6,117 bases of DNA from Kiloniellales bacterium. GTDB taxonomy: Bacteria; Pseudomonadota; Alphaproteobacteria; Kiloniellales; JAKSDN01. The translations under genes and the position numbers were made by a program. Below, one piece after another: positions 1 to 5,451 of the stretch; position 1 is the stretch's first letter; each line of letters begins with the position of its first letter. The notes below the pieces were generated by a model. It ran no database searches. It worked only from the letters and a program-made list of their open reading frames with translations, and had not been told where the DNA came from. The stretch is from the NCBI GenBank assembly GCA_022360075.1, contig JAKSDN010001124.1, forward strand, positions 1 through 6,117, written 5' to 3'.

Positions 1-783
1 CGCAACATCGACGGCTACAACGCCCGGATCGAGGAGGCGCAGCGCGCCGGCGAGGTGCTGACCCGGCGGGTCCAGACCGGCTTCGACCCCGACACCGGAC
101 AGCCGATCTACAAGGAGCAGCCCTTCGACCTGACGCCGCTGCCCTACATCGTCGTCGTGGTCGACGAGATGGCCGACCTGATGCTGGTGGCCGGCAAGGA
201 CATCGAGGCCGCGGTCCAACGCCTGGCCCAGATGGCGCGCGCCGCCGGCATCCACCTGATCATGGCGACCCAGCGGCCCTCGGTCGACGTCATCACCGGC
301 ACGATCAAGGCCAACTTCCCGACCCGTATCTCGTTCCACGTCACCTCGAAGATCGACAGCCGCACGATCCTGGGCGAGCCCGGCGCCGAGCAACTGCTGG
401 GCCAGGGCGACATGCTCTACATGGGTCACGGCGGGCGCATCACCCGCGTGCACGGACCCTTGGTGACCGATCAGGAGGTCGAGGAGGTCGTGGCCTTCCT
501 CAAGCGCCAGGGCCAGCCGGCCTACGTCGAGGCGATCACCGAGGACGACGAGCCGGTCTTCGATGCCGGCGGCGGCGGTAGCGGCGACGAGCTCTACGAC
601 CAGGCCCTCGCCGTGGTCTGCCAGCACCGCAAGGCCTCGACCAGCTTCGTCCAGCGCCAGCTCCAGATCGGCTACAACCGGGCGGCACGCATCATCGAGC
701 GTATGGAGGCCGAGGGAATCGTCAGCGAGGCCAACCATGTCGGCAAACGCGAGGTCTTGATCGAGAGCCTGGCCGAGCGCTGA
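1..783 (+). CDS. ftsK: DNA translocase FtsK, C-terminal part (5' end outside window)
   Basis: FtsK is a septum-anchored, ATP-driven hexameric DNA pump that clears chromosome ends through the division septum and activates XerCD at dif. The reading frame is open from base 1, so the CTG at 55 is not a start; 260 residues are visible. They contain the end of the RecA-like motor: the hydrophobic Walker B strand ending in DEMADLM (window residues 55-61), then [20 protein letters not shown] and the conserved stretch through [28 protein letters not shown] and RVHGP. A Gly/Asp-rich linker (about 180-196) leads to the winged-helix gamma domain (about 196-260), with [20 protein letters not shown], which reads KOPS orientation sequences. 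The membrane domain, linker and Walker A lie upstream of the window. lolA follows after 69 bases on the same strand. Identity is certain. Confidence 0.97.
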   Translation, partial: RNIDGYNARIEEAQRAGEVLTRRVQTGFDPDTGQPIYKEQPFDLTPLPYIVVVVDEMADLMLVAGKDIEAAVQRLAQMARAAGIHLIMATQRPSVDVITGTIKANFPTRISFHVTSKIDSRTILGEPGAEQLLGQGDMLYMGHGGRITRVHGPLVTDQEVEEVVAFLKRQGQPAYVEAITEDDEPVFDAGGGGSGDELYDQALAVVCQHRKASTSFVQRQLQIGYNRAARIIERMEAEGIVSEANHVGKREVLIESLAER

Positions 784-791
784 TCTCGGCG

Positions 792-814
792 CCGGGGATA
801 GCCATCCGCCCCGG
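792..814 (+). other. GC-rich dyad after ftsK
   Basis: CCGGGG (792-797) and CCCCGG (809-814) are perfect reverse complements around an 11-base loop. An alternative fold uses GGAT/ATCC (796-799/804-807) with a bulge. There is no T-run after it, so it is a poor intrinsic terminator. It could slow transcription between ftsK and lolA or be chance in GC-rich DNA. Confidence 0.3.
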
Positions 815-823
815 GACGTACCA

Positions 824-829
824 TATGAT
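824..829 (+). promoter_or_regulatory. possible -10 element for lolA
   Basis: TATGAT matches five of six bases of the sigma-70 -10 consensus and lies 23 bases before the lolA ATG. No convincing -35 hexamer is seen 16-18 bases upstream, so lolA may instead be read through from ftsK. Weak call. Confidence 0.25.
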
Positions 830-852
830 GGTCGAAACCGAGGTGCGATGGC

Positions 853-1581
853 ATGAGAGTTGGTCAGAGACTAGCGTCCGTTGCCGCGGCCCTGGGCTTG
901 GCGGTCGGGCTGGCCGGCTGGGCCGCCCCCGGCGCTGCCCAGAGCGACGATGCGAGCCTCGGCGAGGGCTTCCTCGCCGCGCCGGTCGACGACGACGGCC
1001 AGGTCCAGGAGGGCCGGCTTTCCCCGGACAGCATCGCCACGATCACGCGCCTCGAGGCCTATCTGAACCAGATTTCGACCGTGCGCGCGCGCTTCGTGCA
1101 GATCTCCACGAACGGCAATTTCGCCGAGGGCGATCTCTATCTCGAGCGGCCGGGCCGCGTGCGCTTCGAGTACGACGATCCGCACCCGGTGCTGCTGGTC
1201 TCCGACGGCAACCAGTTCCTCTACTACGACAAGGAACTGAAGAACGCGACTTTCATCCCGCTCGAAGACAGCCCGCTGTGGTTCCTGATCCGCGAGAAGG
1301 TCAGCCTGACCGATGCGGTCGAGATCACCCGGCTGATTGAAGAGAACGCGACGATCACGCTCACCGTGACCGGGGAAGGCACCGGCGATCTGGGCGACGT
1401 CACGCTGATCTTCGCCGACCGGCCGCTGGAGCTGAAGAAGTGGGTCGTCACCGACGCCGACGGTCTGTCGATCCAGGTCGCCCTGATTGCCCCGGAATTC
1501 TCCGTCGCCATCGACGAGGAGATCTTCGAGTACGACGACCTCGACGTCTACGGCTTCCGCAACCGGGAACGGGCGCCATAA
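853..1581 (+). CDS. lolA: Outer-membrane lipoprotein carrier protein LolA
   Basis: This 242-residue protein is a LolA-family periplasmic chaperone that takes lipoproteins from the LolCDE ABC transporter in the inner membrane and hands them to the outer membrane. The ATG at 853 is chosen because GAGGTG (840-845) precedes it by seven bases. Residues 1 to about 29 form a signal peptide (Arg at 2 and 6, an Ala/Leu/Gly core, then GAA before the likely cut). An acidic linker runs to about residue 55. The fold then follows family order: TRLEAYLNQISTVRARFVQ, GDLYLERPGRVRFEYDDP, LLVSDGNQFLYYDKELKN, and FIPLEDSPLWFLI. The C-terminal strands are ELKKWVVTDADG and the ending DLDVYGFRNRERAP. Length is slightly above the roughly 200-residue norm, owing to the linker. 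It follows ftsK, a usual neighbour, and converges on the desaturase. Confidence 0.93.
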   Translation: MRVGQRLASVAAALGLAVGLAGWAAPGAAQSDDASLGEGFLAAPVDDDGQVQEGRLSPDSIATITRLEAYLNQISTVRARFVQISTNGNFAEGDLYLERPGRVRFEYDDPHPVLLVSDGNQFLYYDKELKNATFIPLEDSPLWFLIREKVSLTDAVEITRLIEENATITLTVTGEGTGDLGDVTLIFADRPLELKKWVVTDADGLSIQVALIAPEFSVAIDEEIFEYDDLDVYGFRNRERAP

Positions 1582-1600
1582 CGCAGTTGAGGCTGCGTTT
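1580..1600 (+). terminator. possible terminator hairpin at the lolA stop
   Basis: AACGCAG (1580-1586) pairs perfectly with CTGCGTT (1593-1599) around a six-base TTGAGG loop. The left arm includes the last two bases of the lolA TAA stop. Only three T residues follow directly, with a pyrimidine-rich stretch further on, so termination would be weak or assisted. Confidence 0.45.
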
Positions 1601-1618
1601 AGTCGCTCCTCTTTCGTC

Positions 1619-1711
1619 CGTCATTGCGAGCCGGCGTTAGCCGGCGCGGCAATCCAGAGACACCGTCGCGGTGGCTGCGGGTTGGATTGCTTCGCTTCGC
1701 TCGCAATGACG
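1619..1711. repeat. 93-bp inverted-repeat element, full copy
   Basis: The ends are perfect 12-base inverted repeats, CGTCATTGCGAG (1619-1630) and CTCGCAATGACG (1700-1711). Inside is a second pair, GCAATCCA (1649-1656) with TGGATTGC (1683-1690). A local hairpin has stem CCGGC (1631-1635), loop GTTA and stem GCCGG (1640-1644). A central hairpin is CACCG-TCG-CGGTG (1661-1673). The whole unit can fold as one long branched stem on either strand. A partial second copy is at 4854-4903. Elements with these ends are, from memory, widespread in intergenic DNA of alphaproteobacteria and some other proteobacteria. It lies between convergent lolA and the desaturase, encodes no transposase, and shows no obvious target-site duplication. 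Confidence 0.85.
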
Positions 1712-1750
1712 ACCTGTCGGGTTCGAGCAATCGGGCCAGCAAAGGACGGA

Positions 1751-2581
1751 TCAGGAGGGCCTATCCGGTTCCGTCCGGTCGCGCCTTGCCGCCGGCCCAA
1801 CGCCGAGGAAGGGTCGCAAGAGCAGGCTCGGTAAGCCCTGCTCGGCCTGCGCTTCGACGCCGATCTCGAGATCGGGGCGGCGCGCGGTGGCGCTGCGCGA
1901 GCCGAACAGCGGGTCCCAGAAGCTGAAGATCGTGCCGTAGTTCGAATCGGTGTCGCGCCGCACCGCGTGGTGATGGACCCAGTGGATCGAGGGCGTGATG
2001 ATCACCCGTGCGAGGCGGCGCTCCAGGCCCGACGGCAGGGCCAGGTTCGAGTGGTGAAAGATCGCCGCGATCAGCACCAGAGCCTCGAACACCAGCACCG
2101 ACGTGAAGGGCAAGGCAAAGAGCACAATGACCAGCGCCCGCGCCAAGGCCGAGAGCAGCACCTCGCCGAAATGGAACCGCAGCGCGCTGGTCGAATCCAG
2201 AAAGCGGTCGAGGTGATGCACCTCGTGGAAGCGCCAGAGCAGCGGCAGCTCGTGGTTGGCCCGGTGCCACCAGTAGATCAGGAAATCGAGTAGAAGGAGA
2301 TCGAGCAGCAGGCCCGGCACGCCGCTCCACCAGTCCGGCCGCCAGCCGAGGTGGAACTGCGTCGCCCAGAGCGACAGCGGCAGCACGATCAGCGGCGAAA
2401 GGCCGACATTGACCAGCCAGAGCAAGAGGTTGCGCCCGACCCGGCGCCAAGCGCCGGCGCGGCCCACGACCGTCGGCGGCGAGGCTGCGGGTAGGAGTCG
2501 CTCGGCGGCGAAGAACAGCAGGAACCAGCCGAGGACGACGACGCCTTTCCAGGCCAACGCCTCGTCGAGGAGGTTTTCCAT
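1751..2581 (-). CDS. Sterol desaturase / fatty acid hydroxylase family membrane protein
   Basis: This 276-residue integral membrane protein belongs to the fatty acid hydroxylase superfamily, whose members use a histidine-bound di-iron centre and O2 to hydroxylate or desaturate lipids. Visible metal-binding clusters are HRANH (residues 106-110), HEVHH (119-123), a central HH (176-177) and HWVHHH (200-205), followed by the family-typical DTDSNYGTIFSFWDPLFG. Hydrophobic segments lie at about 13-30, 51-73, 90-104, 141-158 and 160-175, so the histidines sit on the cytoplasmic face. The start at 2581 is the only sensible one; AAGGA directly abuts the ATG, unusually close for a Shine-Dalgarno site. 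The C-terminus is an Arg/Pro-rich tail. It is divergent from the hydrolase gene and convergent with lolA. The substrate cannot be told from sequence: sterol, hopanoid, carotenoid or fatty acyl chain are all possible. Confidence 0.9.
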   Translation of the reverse strand: MENLLDEALAWKGVVVLGWFLLFFAAERLLPAASPPTVVGRAGAWRRVGRNLLLWLVNVGLSPLIVLPLSLWATQFHLGWRPDWWSGVPGLLLDLLLLDFLIYWWHRANHELPLLWRFHEVHHLDRFLDSTSALRFHFGEVLLSALARALVIVLFALPFTSVLVFEALVLIAAIFHHSNLALPSGLERRLARVIITPSIHWVHHHAVRRDTDSNYGTIFSFWDPLFGSRSATARRPDLEIGVEAQAEQGLPSLLLRPFLGVGPAARRDRTEPDRPS

Positions 2582-2620
2582 GTCCTTGGTATGGGACGCC
2601 CGGACAGCCGCGACAAGGCC

Positions 2621-2655
2621 GGGATAAGCGGAAAGAAGGCGCGCGGCGCCATCCC
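2621..2655. promoter_or_regulatory. nested dyad in the divergent intergenic region
   Basis: In the 122-base gap between the divergent desaturase and hydrolase genes, GGCGC-GCG-GCGCC (2638-2650) is a perfect dyad, and GGGAT (2621-2625) pairs with ATCCC (2651-2655) around it. It could be an operator shared by both promoters, but GC-rich DNA produces such dyads by chance. No clear -35/-10 pair was recognised in this gap. Confidence 0.25.
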
Positions 2656-2703
2656 GACCGCGAAGGCTTGCGCTCGGTAGGGCAGGGCGGTTACCTAGGT
2701 GCC

Positions 2704-3522
2704 ATGTCCGACGCAGCGCTCCAGCCCCTGATCGGCGTGCCGGCCGACGTCAAGCCGATCGAGGACAAACCTTTTCACGCCGTGGGCGACAAGTACGTCC
2801 GCGCGGTGCTGACGGCGAGCCACGGTCTGCCGCTGATCGTCCCGGCCTTCGGCGATCTCTACGACATACCGGCGCTGGTCGAGCGGCTCGACGGGCTGCT
2901 GCTGACCGGCAGTCCCTCGAACGTGCATCCCACGCATTACGACACCGCGCCGACGCCGGAGGCCGAGCCGCACGACCCGGAACGCGACGACACGACGCTG
3001 CCCCTGATCCGCGAGGCTCTGGCCCAGGCGGTGCCGCTTTTGGCTATCTGCCGCGGCTTTCAGGAGCTGAACGTCGCCCTGGGCGGCACCCTGCACGCCC
3101 GTGTGCACGAGTTGCCGGGCCGCGACGACCACCGGCGACCGCAACACGAGGATCCGGACGTGCAATACGGCCCGCGGCACAGCGTGGCCCTGACCCCTGG
3201 CGGCGCCTTCGCCCGGCTCGCCGGGGCGGAAGAGATTACGGTCAACTCGCTGCACTGGCAGGCGCTCGACCGCGTCGCCGACACGCTGACAGTCGAGGGC
3301 ACGGCGCCGGACGGCACGATCGAGGCGGTAAGCGTCCACGGCGCGCGCGACTTCGCCCTCGGCGTGCAGTGGCATCCGGAGTACAAGGTCGGCGAAAATC
3401 CCTTCTCGGCCAAGCTCTTCGCCGCCTTCGGCAGCGCCGCGCGCAGCCGTGCGGCGGCGCGACGCGCCGGGCGACTGCCGCGCCGCGAGGTCGCCGCGCC
3501 GGTTACTTTCGTCGCCGGCTGA
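2704..3522 (+). CDS. Gamma-glutamyl-GABA hydrolase family protein (class I glutamine amidotransferase-like, peptidase C26)
   Basis: This 272-residue cytoplasmic hydrolase resembles PuuD, which cleaves gamma-glutamyl-gamma-aminobutyrate to glutamate and GABA in putrescine breakdown. Family signatures are the N-terminal LIGVPADV, the LDGLLLTGSPSNVHPTHY strand and loop (about 62-79), and the nucleophile elbow PLLAICRGFQELNVALGG with Cys116. NSLHWQALDR (181-190) follows, then LGVQWHPEY with catalytic His224 and Glu226. All three triad residues are present. The ATG at 2704 is preferred over the in-frame TTG at 2668 because MSDAALQPLIGVPADV fits the family's N-terminus and AGGTG lies just upstream, although only two bases away. 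The last 30 residues are an Ala/Arg-rich extension. No aminotransferase, glutamylpolyamine synthetase or oxidase gene is beside it, so a putrescine role is not supported by context, and other gamma-glutamyl substrates are possible. Confidence 0.88.
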   Translation: MSDAALQPLIGVPADVKPIEDKPFHAVGDKYVRAVLTASHGLPLIVPAFGDLYDIPALVERLDGLLLTGSPSNVHPTHYDTAPTPEAEPHDPERDDTTLPLIREALAQAVPLLAICRGFQELNVALGGTLHARVHELPGRDDHRRPQHEDPDVQYGPRHSVALTPGGAFARLAGAEEITVNSLHWQALDRVADTLTVEGTAPDGTIEAVSVHGARDFALGVQWHPEYKVGENPFSAKLFAAFGSAARSRAAARRAGRLPRREVAAPVTFVAG

Positions 3523-3530
3523 GCTGTCGC

Positions 3531-3593
3531 AAAAAATTCATACAAAACAACATTCTAAAGTCTTGCACGCTTTGCATGACTGGCATGCGGTGC
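3531..3593. promoter_or_regulatory. AT-rich patch followed by a dyad
   Basis: Bases 3531-3562 contain only 7 G/C in 32, a sharp dip in otherwise GC-rich DNA. Just after it, GCATG (3574-3578) and CATGC (3584-3588) form a dyad, flanked by GCAC (3565-3568) and GTGC (3590-3593), which also pair. This resembles an upstream activating or UP-like region with an operator, placed about 30-60 bases before the promoter-like hexamers at 3622-3649. It could alternatively be the untranslated 3' end of the hydrolase mRNA. No regulator was recognised. Confidence 0.35.
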
Positions 3594-3621
3594 TTTCCGG
3601 CGCCGTCTTCGACACAAGAGA

Positions 3622-3649
3622 TTGCAACCGCGAGATCAAACCCTAGATT
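3622..3649 (+). promoter_or_regulatory. candidate sigma-70 promoter for the RNA at 3656
   Basis: TTGCAA (3622-3627) and TAGATT (3644-3649) are separated by 16 bases, each matching four of six consensus bases. The predicted start is near 3656, just ahead of the first hairpin arm at 3661. A second -10-like hexamer, CTATAA, at 3654-3659 lacks a suitably spaced -35 and would cut into that hairpin, so it is less likely. Confidence 0.4.
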
Positions 3650-3655
3650 CATTCT

Positions 3656-3778
3656 ATAAGCGCCGGCGCCGCAACGGAGGCCGGCGAGCTGGAAGCGGCG
3701 GCACGCCGCCAATTCCAACGACTCCGCGGAGAGTACAGGAACGCCCGGGCACCCCCCCGACCGGGCGTTCCGCCTTTT
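3656..3778 (+). ncRNA. candidate small structured RNA, about 120 nt
   Basis: This stretch has no credible protein but three hairpins in a row. Hairpin 1 is CGCCGGC (3661-3667) with GCCGGCG (3680-3686). Hairpin 2 is TGGAA (3690-3694) with TTCCA (3713-3717), enclosing a 2x2 internal loop and GGCGG-CACG-CCGCC (3697-3710). Hairpin 3 is the 11-bp terminator stem at 3738-3771. The single-stranded link between 2 and 3 holds CTCCGCGGAG (3722-3731), and the terminator loop holds seven consecutive C residues; both could pair with ribosome binding sites. A promoter-like pair lies just upstream. I do not recognise a known RNA family (6S, SRP, RNase P, tmRNA signatures are absent). The alternative is a structured 3' UTR of the upstream hydrolase gene or a leader of xth with an attenuator. 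Confidence 0.5.
3738..3778 (+). terminator. strong intrinsic-type terminator
   Basis: GGAACGCCCGG (3738-3748) pairs perfectly with CCGGGCGTTCC (3761-3771), an 11-base-pair stem around a 12-base loop rich in C. GCC and then TTTT (3775-3778) follow. The stem is far stronger than expected by chance; the T-run is short and offset by three bases. The plus strand is favoured because no T-run follows on the minus strand. It separates the upstream hydrolase/RNA region from xth. Confidence 0.75.
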
Positions 3779-3833
3779 GGGGCACCCCCGAAGAAGCCAT
3801 GTCAGCAGCAAGGGCAGCCGCTCTCGCGCATGG

Positions 3834-3863
3834 TTGCCTGCGTCACGCCGGCCAGCCTAGTTT
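3834..3863 (+). promoter_or_regulatory. weak promoter candidate for xth
   Basis: TTGCCT (3834-3839) and TAGTTT (3858-3863) are 18 bases apart and match four and three consensus bases. Since a strong terminator lies upstream, xth needs its own promoter somewhere in 3779-3888, and this is the best pair I can see. The -10 hexamer sits in the loop of a CGGCC/GGCCG dyad (3849-3853/3868-3872). Confidence 0.3.
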
Positions 3864-3888
3864 AGCCGGCCGATGAGGGAGGGACCGG

Positions 3889-4683
3889 ATGCCGTTGCGC
3901 CTTGCCACCTGGAACGTCAACTCAATCCGCCAAAGGGTCGAACATCTGAAGCGCTTCCTGACCGAAGAGGCGCCCGACGCGATCTGCCTGCAGGAAACCA
4001 AGGTCGAAGACGACCAGTTTCCAACCGCGGTCTTCGACGAGCTGGGCTACGCCCACCGCGTGATCCACGGCCAGAAGAGCTACAACGGCGTAGCCATCGC
4101 CTCGCGCCTGCCGTTCGAGGACCAGGGAACCCGCATCTGGTGCCGCAAGGACGACAAGCGGCACGCCTTCGTGCGGCTGCCCGGCGGCATCGAGCTGCAC
4201 AACTTCTACGTCCCCTCGGGCGGCGACAAGCCGGATCCCGAGATCAACGACAAGTTCGACCACAAGCTGCGCTTCCTGCGCGCCATGGCGCGCTGGTGCC
4301 GCAGCGATGACGTGAAATCGCGCCGGCTGGTGCTGGTCGGCGACCTCAACGTCGCGCCCCTGGAGACCGACGTCTGGAACCACAAGCGCCTGGTCCGCAG
4401 CGTCGGCCACACGCCGGTCGAGTCCGACCTGATGCGCAAGCTCTGGAAGGCCGGCGGTCTGATCGACGTGCCGCGCCACTTCGTGCCGCCGAGCGAGCCG
4501 CTGTATAGCTGGTGGGGCTACCGCTTCCCCCAGGCCTTCCAGAAGGACTACGGCTGGCGCCTGGACCACGTCCTGGTGACCGAACCGCTGATGCCCGAGG
4601 TCGCGGGCATGCAAGTCGTCAAGCACACCCGCACTTGGGAAAAGCCCTCCGACCACGTGCCGGTCGTCGTCGACTTGGCGTGA
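3889..4683 (+). CDS. xth: Exodeoxyribonuclease III (AP endonuclease, 3'-5' exonuclease)
   Basis: This 264-residue enzyme of the endonuclease/exonuclease/phosphatase fold cuts DNA at abasic sites and removes blocked 3' ends in base-excision repair. All active-site residues of the ExoIII family are visible: Asn9 and Asn11 in ATWNVNSIR, Glu36 in LQETK, Tyr107 in NFYVPSG, Asp152 and Asn154 in GDLNVAP, Asp226 in RLDHVLV, and the terminal Asp255-His256 in PSDHVPV. Length matches the E. coli enzyme closely. The ATG at 3889 is supported by the purine-rich AGGGAGG (3876-3882) six bases upstream and by the protein beginning directly at the first strand of the fold. It follows the strong terminator at 3738-3778, so it is probably transcribed alone. 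No clear terminator hairpin follows; the convergent methyltransferase gene ends about 250 bases away. Confidence 0.96.
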   Translation: MPLRLATWNVNSIRQRVEHLKRFLTEEAPDAICLQETKVEDDQFPTAVFDELGYAHRVIHGQKSYNGVAIASRLPFEDQGTRIWCRKDDKRHAFVRLPGGIELHNFYVPSGGDKPDPEINDKFDHKLRFLRAMARWCRSDDVKSRRLVLVGDLNVAPLETDVWNHKRLVRSVGHTPVESDLMRKLWKAGGLIDVPRHFVPPSEPLYSWWGYRFPQAFQKDYGWRLDHVLVTEPLMPEVAGMQVVKHTRTWEKPSDHVPVVVDLA

Positions 4684-4728
4684 GCGTTAGCCTGCTTGAG
4701 TTGGGCTTCGACAGGGCCGGTTGCTCAA

Positions 4729-4764
4729 CACAGAGTGCACAGTGCAGACACAGAGGTCACAGAG
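4729..4764. repeat. short CACAGAG repeat array
   Basis: Four units of CACAGAG start at 4729, 4738 (variant CACAGTG), 4749 and 4758, giving spacings of 9, 11 and 9 bases. A small hairpin, TCCTC-GTCTT-GAGGA (4766-4780), and a 10-base palindrome, CGGAATTCCG (4794-4803), follow. Similar ACACAGAG-rich intergenic tracts occur, from memory, in many unrelated bacteria. The units are far too short and close for a CRISPR. The rest of the gap, 4684-4728 and 4804-4853, shows nothing recognisable. Confidence 0.6.
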
Positions 4765-4853
4765 ATCCTCGTCTTGAGGACCGGGTAGAAATTCGGAATT
4801 CCGGCGATTGAATGAGTGGTACCGAGCTGCATTGACTCGAACCCATCCTTCAG

Positions 4854-4903
4854 CCGTCATTGCGAGCTGGCGTCAGCCAGCGTGGCAATCCAGAGCCACC
4901 GCG
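4854..4903. repeat. left-half copy of the 93-bp inverted-repeat element
   Basis: The first 13 bases, CCGTCATTGCGAG, are identical to 1618-1630, and similarity continues through GGCAATCCAGAG (4884-4895) to CACCG (4897-4901). The internal hairpin is kept with different bases: CTGGC (4867-4871), loop GTCA, GCCAG (4876-4880). The right half, with its TGGATTGC and CTCGCAATGACG, is missing; the methyltransferase gene ends 35 bases later. Like the full copy it lies between convergent genes. Confidence 0.8.
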
Positions 4904-4937
4904 CAGGCATCAGACGCAGGAGCGCGCAACGCGCGGA

Positions 4938-5426
4938 TCACAGCTTGCGATAAAGGAAATAGCGCCCGGGATTGACGCCGTCCGGCAGCGCCAGGTCTTC
5001 GGCGCCCGCGATCGCCATCGCCTGATCTCCGGCGACGATGGCGCCGGGCGCAAGCCAATCCGGCAAGTGCCGCGCGATGAAGGCCGCCGTCTCGGCGTCG
5101 CGCTCGGCATGGCCCGAGCCGATGTCGGCATGCACGAGGGCGACCTGGCCGGCGAAGCGGTCTTTGGCGTTGGGCAACGTCTCGTCGAAGCTGCCCAAGA
5201 CCAAGTGATCGGCGTCCGGGGTGGAATCCGGATGCGCCGCCACTTGGCGGTCGAAGACGAAGATCTCGCGGCCGGGCAAGCGCTCGCGCAGATGATCGTA
5301 GGTGCGCCCGTTGCCGAGGCCGAGCTCGAGGACCACGCCCGGCACCGCTTCGATGAGCGCAGCGGCGCGGTCCAGGCAAGCCCGCTGGGCCTGCAGCCGG
5401 CGGATGACGCTGTCCAGGCGGCTCAA
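4938..5426 (-). CDS. Small class I SAM-dependent methyltransferase
   Basis: This 162-residue protein looks like a compact Rossmann-fold S-adenosylmethionine methyltransferase; from memory it resembles the small alphaproteobacterial family Pfam Methyltransf_17. The SAM-binding motif I is VLELGLGNGRTYDHL (residues 32-46), with acidic Asp59 in IFVFDR at the end of strand 2, and ALVHADIGSGH (96-106) resembles motif II/III. NPGRYFLYRKL forms the last strand. It is about 60-100 residues shorter than usual methyltransferases and has no obvious substrate domain, so the target is unknown. The start is a TTG at 5426: no in-frame ATG lies nearby, SRLDSVIRRL looks like the natural N-terminus, and no clear Shine-Dalgarno precedes it. 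That, and the 25-base gap to the upstream gene, suggests translation coupled to the cyclic-nucleotide-binding gene. Confidence 0.82.
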   Translation of the reverse strand: MSRLDSVIRRLQAQRACLDRAAALIEAVPGVVLELGLGNGRTYDHLRERLPGREIFVFDRQVAAHPDSTPDADHLVLGSFDETLPNAKDRFAGQVALVHADIGSGHAERDAETAAFIARHLPDWLAPGAIVAGDQAMAIAGAEDLALPDGVNPGRYFLYRKL

Positions 5427-5451
5427 GGAAAGCGGCTCGGCGTGACGGCTT

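Noticed and set aside
825..1340. Frame-shifted ORF starting at ATGATG upstream of lolA
   Set aside because: Arg/Pro-rich shadow overlapping lolA, which has a signal peptide, a ribosome site and family motifs.
1619..1711. Repeat element as an insertion sequence or MITE from a recent transposition
   Set aside because: There are inverted ends, but no transposase and no flanking target duplication, and similar elements occur as dispersed intergenic repeats; called only a repeat.
2668..2703. In-frame TTG start adding 12 residues to the C26 hydrolase
   Set aside because: The added residues do not resemble the family N-terminus, and an ATG with a purine-rich motif is available at 2704.
2695..3375. 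Minus-strand ORF of 226 codons opposite the C26 hydrolase
   Set aside because: Low-complexity Arg/Val/Gly composition without motifs; the plus-strand frame has the full catalytic triad.
3622..3876. Possible 84-codon protein across the structured gap before xth
   Set aside because: It runs through the hairpins and the terminator, lacks a ribosome site, and is Arg/Pro/Gly-rich as expected from random GC-rich sequence.
3922..4656. Minus-strand ORF of 244 codons inside xth
   Set aside because: It mirrors the xth frame, has no ribosome site or motif, and xth has every catalytic residue.
4729..4764. CACAGAG array as a mini CRISPR
   Set aside because: Units are 7 bases with 2-4 base spacers; CRISPR repeats and spacers are each more than about 20 bases, and no cas gene is present.
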